In this document: positions 16,828 through 25,584 of the stretch, in pieces
Layout of the letters: the number at the start of each line of letters is the position of its first letter
Position numbering within the stretch: the stretch's first letter is position 1
Assembly (NCBI RefSeq): GCF_019317285.1
Contig: NZ_CP079218.1
Coordinates: 3,286,001-3,350,000, forward strand
Direction: 5' to 3'
From: Pedobacter sp. D749
GTDB taxonomy: Bacteria; Bacteroidota; Bacteroidia; Sphingobacteriales; Sphingobacteriaceae
Length of the DNA: 64,000 nucleotides
Made by a program: the position numbers and the translations under genes
The notes under the pieces: model-generated
What the model was told of the DNA's origin: nothing
What the model saw: the letters and a program-made list of their open reading frames with translations, nothing else
The model's database searches: none

Positions 16828-17823
16828 ATGCGCTACAGGTTTTTGCTTTTCATTTTGCCACTGATTTTTGCCTTTTCGTTTAAAAAAGAATTGAGGCAGT
16901 ATAAAATCGATGGTTTTGCACAGGGAACCGATTATGCAATAATGTACTATGCTACTGATAGTTTGGCCACTAAAGCTGGCATAGATAGTTTATTGAACGA
17001 AATTGATTTATCGATGTCGCTTTACAAAAAGGGATCATTGATAAATCAATTTAATGCTGCCGGAAAAGAAATTAAAACCGATCGTTTTATGAACGACGTG
17101 CTAAAAAGGAGTTTTGAGATCAACCAGGATACAAAAGGCATTTTCGATATTACCGTTGCCCCATTGGTACAAGCCTGGGGTTTTGGTCCAAAAGAGGCTA
17201 AAAAAGAACCCGATCCGGCAGTTATTAAATCGATATTGGCCTGTGTAGGCATGAAAAACCTAAAACTGAAGAATGGTTTATTAAGCAAACTAAAGCCCTG
17301 TATACAAATCGATTTAAACGGAATTGCACAAGGTTATAGTGTCGATTTAATTGCCTCTTATCTTGAACAAAAAGGAATTAAGCAATACGTGGCCGAGCTG
17401 GGAGGCGAAATTCGGATTTCAGGACCTAAACCCAATGGCGAAACCATGAAAATTGGCATTGAAGGTCCAGATAAGGATGGAACTCCGGTAATCAGGCATA
17501 TCGCTGCGATAAATTCTGGCGCCATTACCACTTCGGGCAACTACCGCAAATTCCATCAAAGCGGCAAGAAAAAAATTTCTCACCTGATCGATCCTAAAAC
17601 AGGATATCCTTTAGATAATGAAATGATTAGCGTTACCGTTTATGCCAAAGATGCCATTACAGCCGATGGATATGACAATGCCTTAATGGCCATGCACCTC
17701 AAAGATGCCATGGCTTTCGTAGAAAGCAGAAAAAACCTTGAAGCTTATTTTGTGTATCATCAAAAAGATGGCAAAGTAGCCGATACGCTAACTAAAGGAT
17801 TCAAAAAATTAATTATACGCTAA
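16828..17823 (+). CDS. apbE: FAD:protein FMN transferase (ApbE)
   Basis: A 331-residue ApbE protein with an N-terminal signal or anchor (MRYRFLLFILPLIFAFSF). Family motifs: DGFAQGTDYAIMYY, LVQAWGFGPKE, IQIDLNGIAQGYSVDLI, YVAELGGEIRISG, SGAITTSGNYRKFH and HLIDPKTGYPL with the Mg/FAD-binding acidic site. ApbE attaches FMN to a Ser/Thr of target flavoproteins (Nqr, Rnf and various periplasmic reductases). No obvious target is in this operon, so it may flavinylate an unlinked redox partner of the dehydrogenase cluster. I chose the ATG at 16828, 10 bp after the previous stop. Confidence 0.9.
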   Translation: MRYRFLLFILPLIFAFSFKKELRQYKIDGFAQGTDYAIMYYATDSLATKAGIDSLLNEIDLSMSLYKKGSLINQFNAAGKEIKTDRFMNDVLKRSFEINQDTKGIFDITVAPLVQAWGFGPKEAKKEPDPAVIKSILACVGMKNLKLKNGLLSKLKPCIQIDLNGIAQGYSVDLIASYLEQKGIKQYVAELGGEIRISGPKPNGETMKIGIEGPDKDGTPVIRHIAAINSGAITTSGNYRKFHQSGKKKISHLIDPKTGYPLDNEMISVTVYAKDAITADGYDNALMAMHLKDAMAFVESRKNLEAYFVYHQKDGKVADTLTKGFKKLIIR

Positions 17824-17841
17824 TCTGTTAAAACTAAACCG

Positions 17842-18768
17842 ATGAAAAGAAGTGAGTTTATAAGAAATAGCCTGCTTACAGCTGGTGCGATTACTACAGG
17901 AGCAGGATTTACCAATACTTTTGCTGCCGAAAAAACAAATGATACATTAAGCGATAAAACTTTTAACCTCGATTATGCACCGCACCAGGGCATGTTCCAA
18001 AACCATGCAGGCAAGAGTTTTTTAGATCAGATCCAGTTTATGTACGATAAAGGTTTCCGTTCGATAGAAGATAACGGTTATCTCGGTCGTTCTGTTGAAG
18101 AACAGGATAAAATCGGTAATTTACTGGCGAAACTGGGCATGCGCATGGGTGTTTTTGTGGTAGATGGTGGCGATAACTGGAAAACCTCGTTAACTACGGG
18201 CAAAAAAGAATTTAGAGATAAATTTATCGAAACCTGTAAAAAATCGGTGGAAGCCGCAAAACGCTGTAATGCCAAATGGCTTACCGTAGTGCCTGGGTTT
18301 TATGAACGCAACTTGCCTTACGGCAATCAGTTTGCCAATGTAATTGATGCCATGCGAGCCGGAGCGGAGATTTTTGAACCCCACGGTTTGATTATGGTCT
18401 TGGAGACCCTGAGCGATACCCCGGAACTTTTCCTGCAAAAAACAAATGAAACCTACGCAGTTTGTAAAGCGGTTAAAAGTCCTTCGTGTAAAATTCTTTA
18501 TGATATTTACCACATGCAACGTACAGAAGGCGACTTAATTAAAACCATCGATCGTTGCTGGGATGAAATTGCCTATATCCAGATTGGAGATAACCCAGGC
18601 CGGAAAGAACCGACAACCGGAGAAATCAATTATAAAAACCTGTTCAAACACCTGCATACCAAAGGCTACAAAGGCGTTATGGGCATGGAACACGGCAATT
18701 CTAAAGGTGGAAAAGAGGGTGAGCTCGCTGTTATTTCGGCGTATAGGGCTGAGGATAATTTTTTGTAA
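17842..18768 (+). CDS. Exported TIM-barrel sugar isomerase/epimerase (hydroxypyruvate isomerase-like)
   Basis: A 308-residue protein of the xylose-isomerase-like TIM-barrel family. The N-terminus (MKRSEFIRNSLLTAGAITTG) is a Tat-like signal with only one Arg in the KRSEFIR motif. The metal-site region ILYDIYHMQRTEGDLI and AYIQIGDNPGRKEPTTGEIN are as in hydroxypyruvate isomerases, and the end GVMGMEHGNSK supplies the last metal ligand. With the adjacent Gfo/Idh/MocA dehydrogenase it resembles the lyase/isomerase partners in 3-keto-sugar pathways. Last gene of the run. Confidence 0.8.
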   Translation: MKRSEFIRNSLLTAGAITTGAGFTNTFAAEKTNDTLSDKTFNLDYAPHQGMFQNHAGKSFLDQIQFMYDKGFRSIEDNGYLGRSVEEQDKIGNLLAKLGMRMGVFVVDGGDNWKTSLTTGKKEFRDKFIETCKKSVEAAKRCNAKWLTVVPGFYERNLPYGNQFANVIDAMRAGAEIFEPHGLIMVLETLSDTPELFLQKTNETYAVCKAVKSPSCKILYDIYHMQRTEGDLIKTIDRCWDEIAYIQIGDNPGRKEPTTGEINYKNLFKHLHTKGYKGVMGMEHGNSKGGKEGELAVISAYRAEDNFL

Positions 18769-18785
18769 GTTGTTCAAATAAGTGT

Positions 18786-18876
18786 CGTCATCTCGACTGA
18801 AGCGCAGCGAAATGGAGAGATCTTTAAACTTGCTATAACTATGTTCAAAGATTTCTCCACTACGGTCGAAATGACG
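18786..18876. repeat. Dispersed hairpin repeat, CGTCATCTCGACTGAAGCG family
   Basis: CGTCATCTCGACTGAAGCGC...GAGATCTTT and AAAGATTTCTCCACTACGGTC...ATGACG are inverted, giving ~30-bp imperfect arms. A half copy is at 24329-24383. It lies between convergent genes (isomerase and amylase) and may act as a bidirectional hairpin. Confidence 0.7.
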
Positions 18877-18928
18877 ATTCCACGCCGTGGTCTGTGTCCC
18901 CACAGACCACATATATCACTCTCTTCTC

Positions 18929-20416
18929 CTACCCCACTTTCAACACCCACACCGATACACTTCCCGCATTGCAATGAAACTCTGCCCAACCATTTTCATC
19001 AATAACTACTTCCTGCTGGCGATAGCCTAGGGCATCAACAAAGGTTTTTCCGGCAAAGTGTTTACCAATTTCCATTTTTTTAAATCCTTCTTCTCCTGTA
19101 CTCAACAATACGGCTAAACCACTATTTTCATGTTCTTCATCACCGGCACGGGTCCATCCTACACAAATGCCATGGTCAAAATAATCACGTTGCTCACCGT
19201 AGGCTAAGGCTGTACGGATTTTACTCATGGTTTCGACCGCAGGGATGGCCACTAGCTCAACATGTACCTCATCACCTTCTTTGTCTTTATCATCATAAAT
19301 TCCTCCATACAGATCAGGGAAGAATAAACAGGGAATGCCTTGCATACGCAACAGGATCATGGCATAAGCCAAAGGCCTGAACCAAAAATCGACATAAGAT
19401 TCTAGTGCCTGCAAAGGTTGCGAATCATGATTATCAACAAATGTTACCGCCAGATCAGGCTTTACCTGTACCAGCGTTCCATCAAAAATCGTCCGCATAT
19501 CAAATTCCTCGTTCTTACTCGCCAGGAAAAAATTATGATGCAAAAGCGAATCGAATATTTGTGTCCTCCCGCCGGTAATTTCAATATAGTTCAATTGCCC
19601 CGCTATATCCACCACATTCCAATCCTCGGCTACAATAAAAAACTCCCTGTTAAATTTTTGGTTCAGGTGATCGATCCACTCTACAATAAAATCCGGATTG
19701 ATGTGTTTAACCGCATCTAACCTGAAACCGTCTACCTTAGTGGTTTCCACTACCCATTCGCCCCAGTATTTTAACTCTTCAACTACAGCCCTGTTGCGGT
19801 AATCGATATCATTAAACATCAGGTAATCGTAATTACCAAATTCAGTAGATGGAACCTCTTCAAAACCTTCACCTAAGTGGTTTTGGATCGAATAAATAGC
19901 TGTTTCCTTTCTATCCTCTGCCCAGTCTACCCCACTAAAACATTCATGATTCCATATAAATTCAGAATATTTACCCTTTCTCCCGGGGAAAGTAAACTTT
20001 GTCCAGGCTTCTATTTCGAAAACATCGCTGGTAAATTCATTTCTATCATCAGGATTTACCGTTCTAACGGCTATTTTTTCGAGTTCGTCGCCACCTGCTT
20101 TGTGGTTAAAAACCGCATCGGCTAAAACACCTACCCCATTATTGTGCAGTGCTTCAATTGCTTTGATATATTCGTCTTTAGAACCATGTTTGGTACCTAC
20201 ACTTCCTTTCTGATCGAACTCGCCCAAATCGAACAGATCATAAACCGCATAACCAACATCATAAGCGGCATTGTTCGATTTATAGGCTGGTGGCAACCAA
20301 ACGGATGTTACGCCAATTTCTTTTAAATGACTTGCTTCAGCAGCTACTTTAGTCCATAAATTTTGTTCTTCGTTATAGTACCAATGAAAAAATTGGATCA
20401 GGGTCTGGTTTTGCAT
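18929..20416 (-). CDS. amyA: Cytoplasmic alpha-amylase (GH13)
   Basis: A 495-residue GH13 enzyme, subfamily 5-like, cutting internal alpha-1,4 bonds of starch, glycogen or maltodextrin. There is no signal peptide, so it should act on intracellular glucan. Catalytic residues: nucleophile Asp234 in DGFRLDAVKHI, acid/base Glu264 in FIVAEDWN, and Asp331 in TFVDNHDSQP; region I is LADAVFNHKAGG. The numbering is within three residues of the Bacillus liquefying amylase, so the length is normal. No other glucan genes are adjacent. Confidence 0.92.
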   Translation of the reverse strand: MQNQTLIQFFHWYYNEEQNLWTKVAAEASHLKEIGVTSVWLPPAYKSNNAAYDVGYAVYDLFDLGEFDQKGSVGTKHGSKDEYIKAIEALHNNGVGVLADAVFNHKAGGDELEKIAVRTVNPDDRNEFTSDVFEIEAWTKFTFPGRKGKYSEFIWNHECFSGVDWAEDRKETAIYSIQNHLGEGFEEVPSTEFGNYDYLMFNDIDYRNRAVVEELKYWGEWVVETTKVDGFRLDAVKHINPDFIVEWIDHLNQKFNREFFIVAEDWNVVDIAGQLNYIEITGGRTQIFDSLLHHNFFLASKNEEFDMRTIFDGTLVQVKPDLAVTFVDNHDSQPLQALESYVDFWFRPLAYAMILLRMQGIPCLFFPDLYGGIYDDKDKEGDEVHVELVAIPAVETMSKIRTALAYGEQRDYFDHGICVGWTRAGDEEHENSGLAVLLSTGEEGFKKMEIGKHFAGKTFVDALGYRQQEVVIDENGWAEFHCNAGSVSVWVLKVG

Positions 20417-20482
20417 TAATTAGATTTTTTGTATGGATAACATGAGAGCTGATGAATTTGTTTTTGGATTGAAGATCTTCAC

Positions 20483-20700
20483 AAGTTCTTTCCTGCTGAT
20501 TTCGCAGATCACCGCAGAAAAACAACTTAAATCTGCGAAAATCCCTTTGACCTGCGGGAGCAATCTTGGGTGTGCTTTTCCCGCTGATTTCGCTGATGCC
20601 CGCAGAAAAACAACTTAAATCTGCGCTAATCTCTTGAATCTGCGGGAACAATATTACTCATGCTTTTCCCGCTGATTTCGCCAATGCTCGCAGTAAAACA
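20483..20700 (+). repeat. Short tandem-like repeats (CTGATTTCGCnGAT...CCGCAGAAAAACAAC)
   Basis: Two to three imperfect units of about 85-90 bp, each reading CCGCTGATTTCGC...CCGCAGAAAAACAACTTAAATCTGCG...CTGCGGGA. The array resumes at 22363-22470 after the mobile element at 20710-22359, so that element inserted into the repeat array. Confidence 0.7.
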
Positions 20701-21029
20701 AAATAATAAGAGCCTGTTTAAAATTAAATAAAATTTATTTCCTATCTCAGTCTGAGCGTAGTCGAAGACCATTTCAACGCATTAATAAAGCAATCGACTA
20801 CGCTACCATTGACAGACTCCCAAAAAAGGTCGTCATTGCGAGGAGGAACGACGAAGCAATCTATCATGCTAATGATCCTTGCTATAAAGATTGCTTCGTC
20901 GGCTGAAAAAGCCTTCTCGCAATGACGATCGCTCGGAGAGATTTATTGGAATTGCAATAGTCTACTGGAGATTTTTTTTTGTCATATTATTTTTATTGAG
21001 AAGCATTACTTTAGATATTTTTCTTTCTT

Positions 21030-21857
21030 TTAAGCTGCGATTTTAGGATTTATTGAGCTGTTTGCAAACTCTAATGGCGATAAGTACCCTAAGTATGAAT
21101 GTCTTCTTTTTCTATTATACCAGACCTCTATATATTCAAAAATGGCTAAACTAGCCTTCGCTCTTGTTTTATATATCTGCTGGTATATCATTTCTGTTTT
21201 TATAGTTTTAAAGAAACTCTCTGCAACTGCGTTATCCCAACAGTTTCCTTTTCTGCTCATGCTTTGCTTTATCCCTAAGCATTCTAATTTTTTTCTGAAC
21301 TCGGAACATGCATATTGTATACCTCTGTCTGAGTGAAAAATTAACTGTTGGGTAATAGGTCTATTCTTTATAGCCATTTCTAATGCCTTTATCGTGGTGT
21401 TCTCAGCTTCCATATTTTCACTTAATGACCAGCCTACAACTTTTCTATCCGCCAGATCTATAACTGTTGTCAGATATAGCCAACCTTCCCCAGTTTGTAT
21501 ATAAGTGAGGTCTGAAACCCATTTCTCTCTAATATTGGCGGCATAAAAATCTCTATTAAGGAAATTTTCTGCTAAGGAGTAAGTGTGCTGTGAATCTGTT
21601 GTCTGTACCCATTTCTTACGGATGGTACTCTTTATACCCAATCTGCGCATCAGCCTGGCAACTCTGGGCCGAGAGATAAAGATCCCTCTGGAACATAATT
21701 CGGCAGTAATACGCGGACTCCCGTAACACCCTTTACTCTCTGCGTAAATCTTGCTTATCTCTATCATAAGATAATTATCATCGGTAAGCCGCTTACCCTG
21801 GGGGTTTTTTAACCAGTAATAAAAACTACTGTTGTTTATTCCAAATACCCTACACAT
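21030..21857 (-). CDS. IS3-family transposase OrfB
   Basis: A 275-residue DDE transposase half: HTH_21 segment (SSFYYWLKNPQG ... GCYGSPRITAEL), then the rve core with Asp in REKWVSDLTYIQT, Asp in IFHSDRGIQYACS and Glu in AVAESFFKTIKTEM, and the C-terminal WYNRKRRHSYLGYLSP. It is made as an OrfAB fusion by -1 frameshifting at an A6G heptamer in OrfA. It appears intact. Confidence 0.93.
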   Translation of the reverse strand: MCRVFGINNSSFYYWLKNPQGKRLTDDNYLMIEISKIYAESKGCYGSPRITAELCSRGIFISRPRVARLMRRLGIKSTIRKKWVQTTDSQHTYSLAENFLNRDFYAANIREKWVSDLTYIQTGEGWLYLTTVIDLADRKVVGWSLSENMEAENTTIKALEMAIKNRPITQQLIFHSDRGIQYACSEFRKKLECLGIKQSMSRKGNCWDNAVAESFFKTIKTEMIYQQIYKTRAKASLAIFEYIEVWYNRKRRHSYLGYLSPLEFANSSINPKIAA

Positions 21858-21889
21858 CCTTTCAACAGAAAATATCTTTCGGTAATCTT

Positions 21890-22180
21890 TTATAAATCCG
21901 AATATCTCCCGTCTCCCTTGGAAAAGATGCCTACCGCCTTTTTTAATATATCACGTTCTAGCTGGGCTTCTTTAAGCTCCTTTTGAAGTTTCCGAATCAA
22001 TTGCTGCTCCTCGCTAAGGCTTGTAGTATCAGCTTTTGCAATTCCTTCGCGCTCTTTCCATTTACTTAAAAGGTTCGAACTTATACCCAATTCTATTGCA
22101 ACATCCTTTATCGAACCCCGCGCATGGGCCAGATCCAAAGCCATTCTTTTAAAAGGCTCATCAAATATTCGTCTGCTCAT
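21890..22180 (-). CDS. IS3-family OrfA (HTH transposase subunit)
   Basis: A 96-residue protein of the HTH_Tnp_1 family: FDEPFKRMALDLAHARGSIK, VAIELGISSNLLSKWK, then a leucine-zipper segment (LIRKLQKELKEAQLERDILKKA). It overlaps the slippery sequence used to make the OrfAB fusion. It begins about 45 bp inside the right inverted repeat, normal for IS3. Confidence 0.93.
   Translation of the reverse strand: MSRRIFDEPFKRMALDLAHARGSIKDVAIELGISSNLLSKWKEREGIAKADTTSLSEEQQLIRKLQKELKEAQLERDILKKAVGIFSKGDGRYSDL
21938..21944 (-). other. Programmed -1 frameshift site A-AAA-AAG
   Basis: On the minus strand the heptamer AAAAAAG lies in the OrfA phase TTA AAA AAG, the canonical IS3-family slip site, upstream of the OrfA stop and in register to enter the OrfB frame. 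Confidence 0.8.
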
Positions 22181-22362
22181 ATATTCAAATTTAAAGTTTA
22201 ATGTTTAAATCTGACAAATAAAACCCTCCAGTCAAATGTAGCAACTCCATTATTTCCATTAAATTCTACTGTCACTTATATTGATTTTTATACAAAAAAT
22301 TATCCCTAAGGGTGACAGCAAAAGGCTATTTATATTTCTTATAAAATTTAAACAGGCTCTAA

Positions 22363-22470
22363 CTCTGCGAAAATCTCTTAAATCTGCGGGAACAATCTCG
22401 CAACGCTTTTCCCACTAATTGCGCAGATCACCTCCGAAAAACATCTGCTAAATCCACCAGAATCTATTTG
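22363..22470 (+). repeat. Continuation of the CTGATTTCGC/CTGCGGGA repeat array
   Basis: Reads TCTGCGAAAATCTCTTAAA TCTGCGGGA...CTTTTCCCACTAATTGCGCAGATCACC, the same unit as 20483-20700 and in the same orientation, on the far side of the inserted element. Confidence 0.65.
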
Positions 22471-22496
22471 CAATACAATCTTAACCACATTTTAAT

Positions 22497-22504
22497 TACT
22501 TTTG
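22497..22504 (+). promoter_or_regulatory. -7 element of the thioesterase gene
   Basis: TACTTTTG, a full TAnnTTTG match, six bases before the ATG at 22511; the nearest upstream TTG (22468-22470) is 26 nt away, so the -33 spacing is poor. Confidence 0.5.
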
Positions 22505-22510
22505 CCCTTA

Positions 22511-23032
22511 ATGAGTTTAAAAAAGAAATTTGCCAGAGAAAGTTTTACCATTATGAACGAATTGGTATTACCAAATGATACCAATACCTTAAATAACCTG
22601 ATGGGTGGGCGTTTGCTTCACTGGATGGATATTGCAGCGGCAATTTCGGCTCAAAAACACTGTAACCGTATCGTGGTGACCGCTTCGGTTGATAATGTTT
22701 CTTTTAAACAGCCCATTAAATTAGGTGATGTAATTACCATCGAAGCTAAAGTAACCCGGGCTTTTAATACCTCGGTAGAAGTGCGTTTAGATGTATGGGC
22801 AGAAAATATTCCGAGTGGTGCAAGGCAGAAAAGCAACGAAGCGTACTATACCTTTGTAGCGCTTGATCAGAGTGCACGCACCATACCCGTACCAGAACTT
22901 ATTCCGGAAACGCAGGAAGAAATTGATTTGTTTGATGGTGCCCTGCGCCGCAGGCAGTTACGTTTGGTTTTGGGTGGCAAAATGCATCCTGATGAGGCCA
23001 GCGAACTCAAGGCACTTTTCTTTAAAGCATAA
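22511..23032 (+). CDS. Acyl-CoA thioesterase, hotdog fold
   Basis: A 173-residue YciA/ACOT-type thioesterase that hydrolyses acyl-CoA to free acid and CoA. It shows a HotDog ACOT-type domain: LMGGRLLHWMDIAAAISAQKH (helix and catalytic Asp region), TASVDNVSFKQPIKLGD, and ARVTRAF-like strand VTRAFNTSVEVRLDVWAE. A C-terminal extension (ETQEEIDLFDGALRRRQLRL) is common in the Bacteroidota proteins. It is cytosolic. I chose the ATG at 22511; an in-frame TTG lies three codons upstream. Chain-length specificity is not readable. Confidence 0.88.
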   Translation: MSLKKKFARESFTIMNELVLPNDTNTLNNLMGGRLLHWMDIAAAISAQKHCNRIVVTASVDNVSFKQPIKLGDVITIEAKVTRAFNTSVEVRLDVWAENIPSGARQKSNEAYYTFVALDQSARTIPVPELIPETQEEIDLFDGALRRRQLRLVLGGKMHPDEASELKALFFKA

Positions 23033-23103
23033 TTTTTACGTTAAATTTCTTTTCAGCTTAACATGATTGTTTTATTTTAGCAGTCTACCTTACGCTGAAA
23101 AAT

Positions 23104-24285
23104 ATGACAACTTACACCATACTTATTATTTTAAGCGGATTAGTAATATTCTCTTATCTGTTTGATTTAGTGGCGAGTAAAACCAAAGTACCATCGGTTT
23201 TATTGCTCCTGCTTTTAGGTATTGGTTTACGTTTACTGGTCGATAACCTAAAGATACAAACCTTCAATTTTCTATCTATTTTACCCACATTGGGTACTGT
23301 AGGTCTAATTTTGATTGTTTTTGAGGGCTCGCTCGAACTTAAATATGATCAGCATAAAAACAAGGTCATTAAAAGCGCTTTTTTTTCGGCCTTAAGTATT
23401 TTACTCGGTACCACCAGCGTAATTACCACCATTATTTACCAGATTTCGCACCACGATTTATATACCTGTATTGCCAATGCCATCCCTTTTAGTGTAATCA
23501 GTTCCGCCATTGCCATTCCATCGGCCGCAGCATTAAACAATAAAGATAAAGAGTTTGTGATCTACGAATCCTCTTTCTCTGATATCCTGGGGATCATCAT
23601 TTTTAATTTCACCATTACCAACCATTCGGTCACTACCTCCGCATTTATCGGCCTGGGCTTAAGTACCTTTCTCATCCTTTTGCTATCGGCCATTGCCTGT
23701 GTGGTATTGTTGTACATTATGGGCCGCTTGGTACACCACATCAAATTTTTCCTGATCATCGCCATCCTCATCCTGGTTTATGCCATTGGGCAGTCTTACC
23801 ACCTCTCTTCGCTGGTACTGATCCTGAGTACTGGTTTATTCCTGAACAATGCCGATACCATCCAGAACGTTTGGTTCAGGAGTATTTTTTTATATAAGAA
23901 TTTAACGGCCGATTTATCGCAGCTTTACCAGTTATCGGCAGAAAGTGCCTTCATTTTGCGGACTTTTTTCTTCGTTATTTTCGGTTTTACCATGAACATC
24001 GGCGAACTGAACAACAAGATCGTACTCGCCAATGGCTTTTTTATTCTGATCACGATATACCTTATCAGGATGCTCTTCCTTAAAATATTTAAAAAGGATA
24101 CTTTAGGCCCGATTTTATACATCGCCCCCCGCGGACTGATCAGCATTTTACTTTATTTCAACCTGCCCGCCTCACTAAAAATACAGGAAGTGGGTACACC
24201 GTTTTTATTCCTCGTGGTGTTGGGTTCGAGTATTGTAATGACGCTTGGGATTACGCTGAGTAAGAGAAATAGTGTGGCTCAGTAG
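23104..24285 (+). CDS. Cation:proton antiporter (CPA, Na+/H+ exchanger-like)
   Basis: A 393-residue integral membrane protein with about 11-12 hydrophobic segments spread over its whole length. The N-terminal half has VPSVLLLLLLGIGLRLL, LGTVGLILIVFEGSLEL and PFSVISSAIAIPSAAAL (the unwound helix region). ESSFSDILGIIIFNF carries the conserved Asp of the transport site. The C-terminal IAPRGLISILLYFNLP is the typical basic helix. It lacks a cytosolic TrkA domain. It should exchange Na+ or K+ for protons at the inner membrane. Single gene. Confidence 0.85.
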   Translation: MTTYTILIILSGLVIFSYLFDLVASKTKVPSVLLLLLLGIGLRLLVDNLKIQTFNFLSILPTLGTVGLILIVFEGSLELKYDQHKNKVIKSAFFSALSILLGTTSVITTIIYQISHHDLYTCIANAIPFSVISSAIAIPSAAALNNKDKEFVIYESSFSDILGIIIFNFTITNHSVTTSAFIGLGLSTFLILLLSAIACVVLLYIMGRLVHHIKFFLIIAILILVYAIGQSYHLSSLVLILSTGLFLNNADTIQNVWFRSIFLYKNLTADLSQLYQLSAESAFILRTFFFVIFGFTMNIGELNNKIVLANGFFILITIYLIRMLFLKIFKKDTLGPILYIAPRGLISILLYFNLPASLKIQEVGTPFLFLVVLGSSIVMTLGITLSKRNSVAQ

Positions 24286-24499
24286 TTTATTGGTTCAGTA
24301 GTTCATTTGGTTCATTGTGCTGATCGTCATCTCGATCCGATAGCTATCGGATGTAGCGCAGCGAAATGGAGAGATCTATATAGACAGATTATATCGTCAG
24401 TTGTTTAAACCGGTTAATCCACTCCAAACTATACCCCCCCGTTCAATAGACTCCAAACTTCCGAGTAAAGACTTTGGACTACAGAATAAGGACTTCAAA
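24286..24499. other. Intergenic dispersed repeat
   Basis: 24329-24383 reads CGTCATCTCGATCCGATAGC...AGCGCAGCGAAATGGAGAGATCT, a half copy of the hairpin family at 18786-18876. A small internal palindrome CCGATAGCTATCGG is visible. No gene. Confidence 0.6.
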
Positions 24500-24904
24500 C
24501 TACGCCCCCATTTCCAAAATCTTATCAAACTCTGTGGCTTTAAGCGGCATTACCGATAAACGCCCTTGTCTAACCAATGAAATATCAACTAAACTTGGCT
24601 CAGCTTTAATCTGCTCCAGCGAAACCGGGTTTTTCAGGCTTTCTACAGGCGATAAATCAACCACCACCCAGTTGGCATCATCAGTTGTAGGGTCCTGGTA
24701 AAATTCTCTCACCACTTTGGCAATGCCCACTACGTTTTTGCCTTCGTTACTGTGGTAAAAAAGCACCAAATCGCCTTCTTTCATGGCTTTCAGGTTATTC
24801 CGTGCCTGGTAATTGCGCACACCATCCCAAAAGGTGCGGCCATCTTCGTTAAATTTTTCCCAACTGTATTTAAAAGGCTCTGATTTTACTAACCAATGGT
24901 TCAT
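24500..24904 (-). CDS. EVE domain protein
   Basis: A 134-residue single-domain EVE/PUA-like protein. Diagnostic stretches: NHWLVKSEPFKYSWEKF, TFWDGVRNYQARNNL and MKEGDLVLFYHSNEGK, then VVGIAKVVREFYQDPT. EVE domains recognise modified nucleobases (5mC, 6mA, hydroxymethylcytosine) and are found as stand-alone proteins or fused to restriction enzymes. No methylase or nuclease partner is adjacent, so this is likely the widespread housekeeping type. It is cytosolic. Confidence 0.9.
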   Translation of the reverse strand: MNHWLVKSEPFKYSWEKFNEDGRTFWDGVRNYQARNNLKAMKEGDLVLFYHSNEGKNVVGIAKVVREFYQDPTTDDANWVVVDLSPVESLKNPVSLEQIKAEPSLVDISLVRQGRLSVMPLKATEFDKILEMGA

Positions 24905-25060
24905 CTTATTCTTTATTTAAGGCTCAAAACTAACAAAACAGAACGGATTAGAAAATAGGTTGAAAAGAATGAGTTTTCAAAATATTAAAAATTGATTAGT
25001 TTTTCGGAATATCATTTTCAATGAAAATTAATATCTTGTGGATATAAATTAATAACAAAA

Positions 25061-25561
25061 ATGGCAGAATACGCTTTACCATATTTCGGAAACTTACCGA
25101 CAGAAAATTTAGAAGAATATTATGATGTTGATATTGAATTAAATGGAAATGAAATTCAAGTAGACCTTAATTTTGAAAACCAGACGGTTGACACATTAAT
25201 ACTAGCCAAAGTAAAAAATTTCATTGAAAAATTAGAAAAATTTGACAAGCTGAATAAGACATATATTCTCGATGACTATAATGACGAAGATGGCGACACA
25301 GTAAAATTTTACTTAGAACACCATCTTGAGGAACTAGATAAAGAAGAACTTACAAAACTTGTAAACTTTAACGACACGATAACAGAACCTGAACAGCAAC
25401 TTTTGTCAAAATTGAAATTAGTTAGAGTTGGTCTTTATCCTGATAATGAAGATAACTTCGCCATTTTTGATTACTCAATTGGAAAAGATATAACAAATTA
25501 TTTGGTAGTAATAAATACTGATGAGAACGGACAACTGGACTATATGACAATGGAAAGCTAA
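25061..25561 (+). CDS. DUF2004-like acidic protein
   Basis: A 166-residue very acidic soluble protein (MAEYALPYFGNLPTENLEEY ... FAIFDYSIGKDITNYLVVIN). The pattern of a short N-terminal beta region and the C-terminal DYSI...NYLVVI strand pair resembles the DUF2004 family, which is often found near toxin or immunity genes. No function is known. It is the first gene of the AT-rich accessory stretch and is followed directly by copy 1 of the island repeat. Confidence 0.6.
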   Translation: MAEYALPYFGNLPTENLEEYYDVDIELNGNEIQVDLNFENQTVDTLILAKVKNFIEKLEKFDKLNKTYILDDYNDEDGDTVKFYLEHHLEELDKEELTKLVNFNDTITEPEQQLLSKLKLVRVGLYPDNEDNFAIFDYSIGKDITNYLVVINTDENGQLDYMTMES

Positions 25562-25584
25562 ATACCTACAGCCACCATCCATTA

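Larger units (their letters stand above)
20964..22232 (-). mobile_element. IS3-family insertion sequence, second element
   Basis: About 1269 bp, bounded by imperfect inverted repeats: ACTGGAG...TTTGTCA (20964-20992) and TGACAAA...CTCCAGT (22212-22232). OrfA and OrfB occupy most of it. I could not find a convincing target duplication, so the exact tips are uncertain by a few bases. Confidence 0.8.
20710..22359. mobile_element. IS5/IS1031-type non-autonomous element interrupted by an IS3-family IS
   Basis: Ends GAGCCTGTTTAAA (20710-20722) and its inverted copy TTTAAACAGGCTC (22347-22359), flanked by TAA on both sides (20707-20709, 22360-22362). GAGCCTG ends with TNA target duplications are the hallmark of the IS1031 group of IS5. 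No IS5 transposase is present. The outer ~375 bp are non-coding and include two dispersed hairpin repeats (about 20748-20822 and 20829-20928). The interior is an IS3-family IS. The family assignment is inference from ends and target duplication. Confidence 0.7.
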
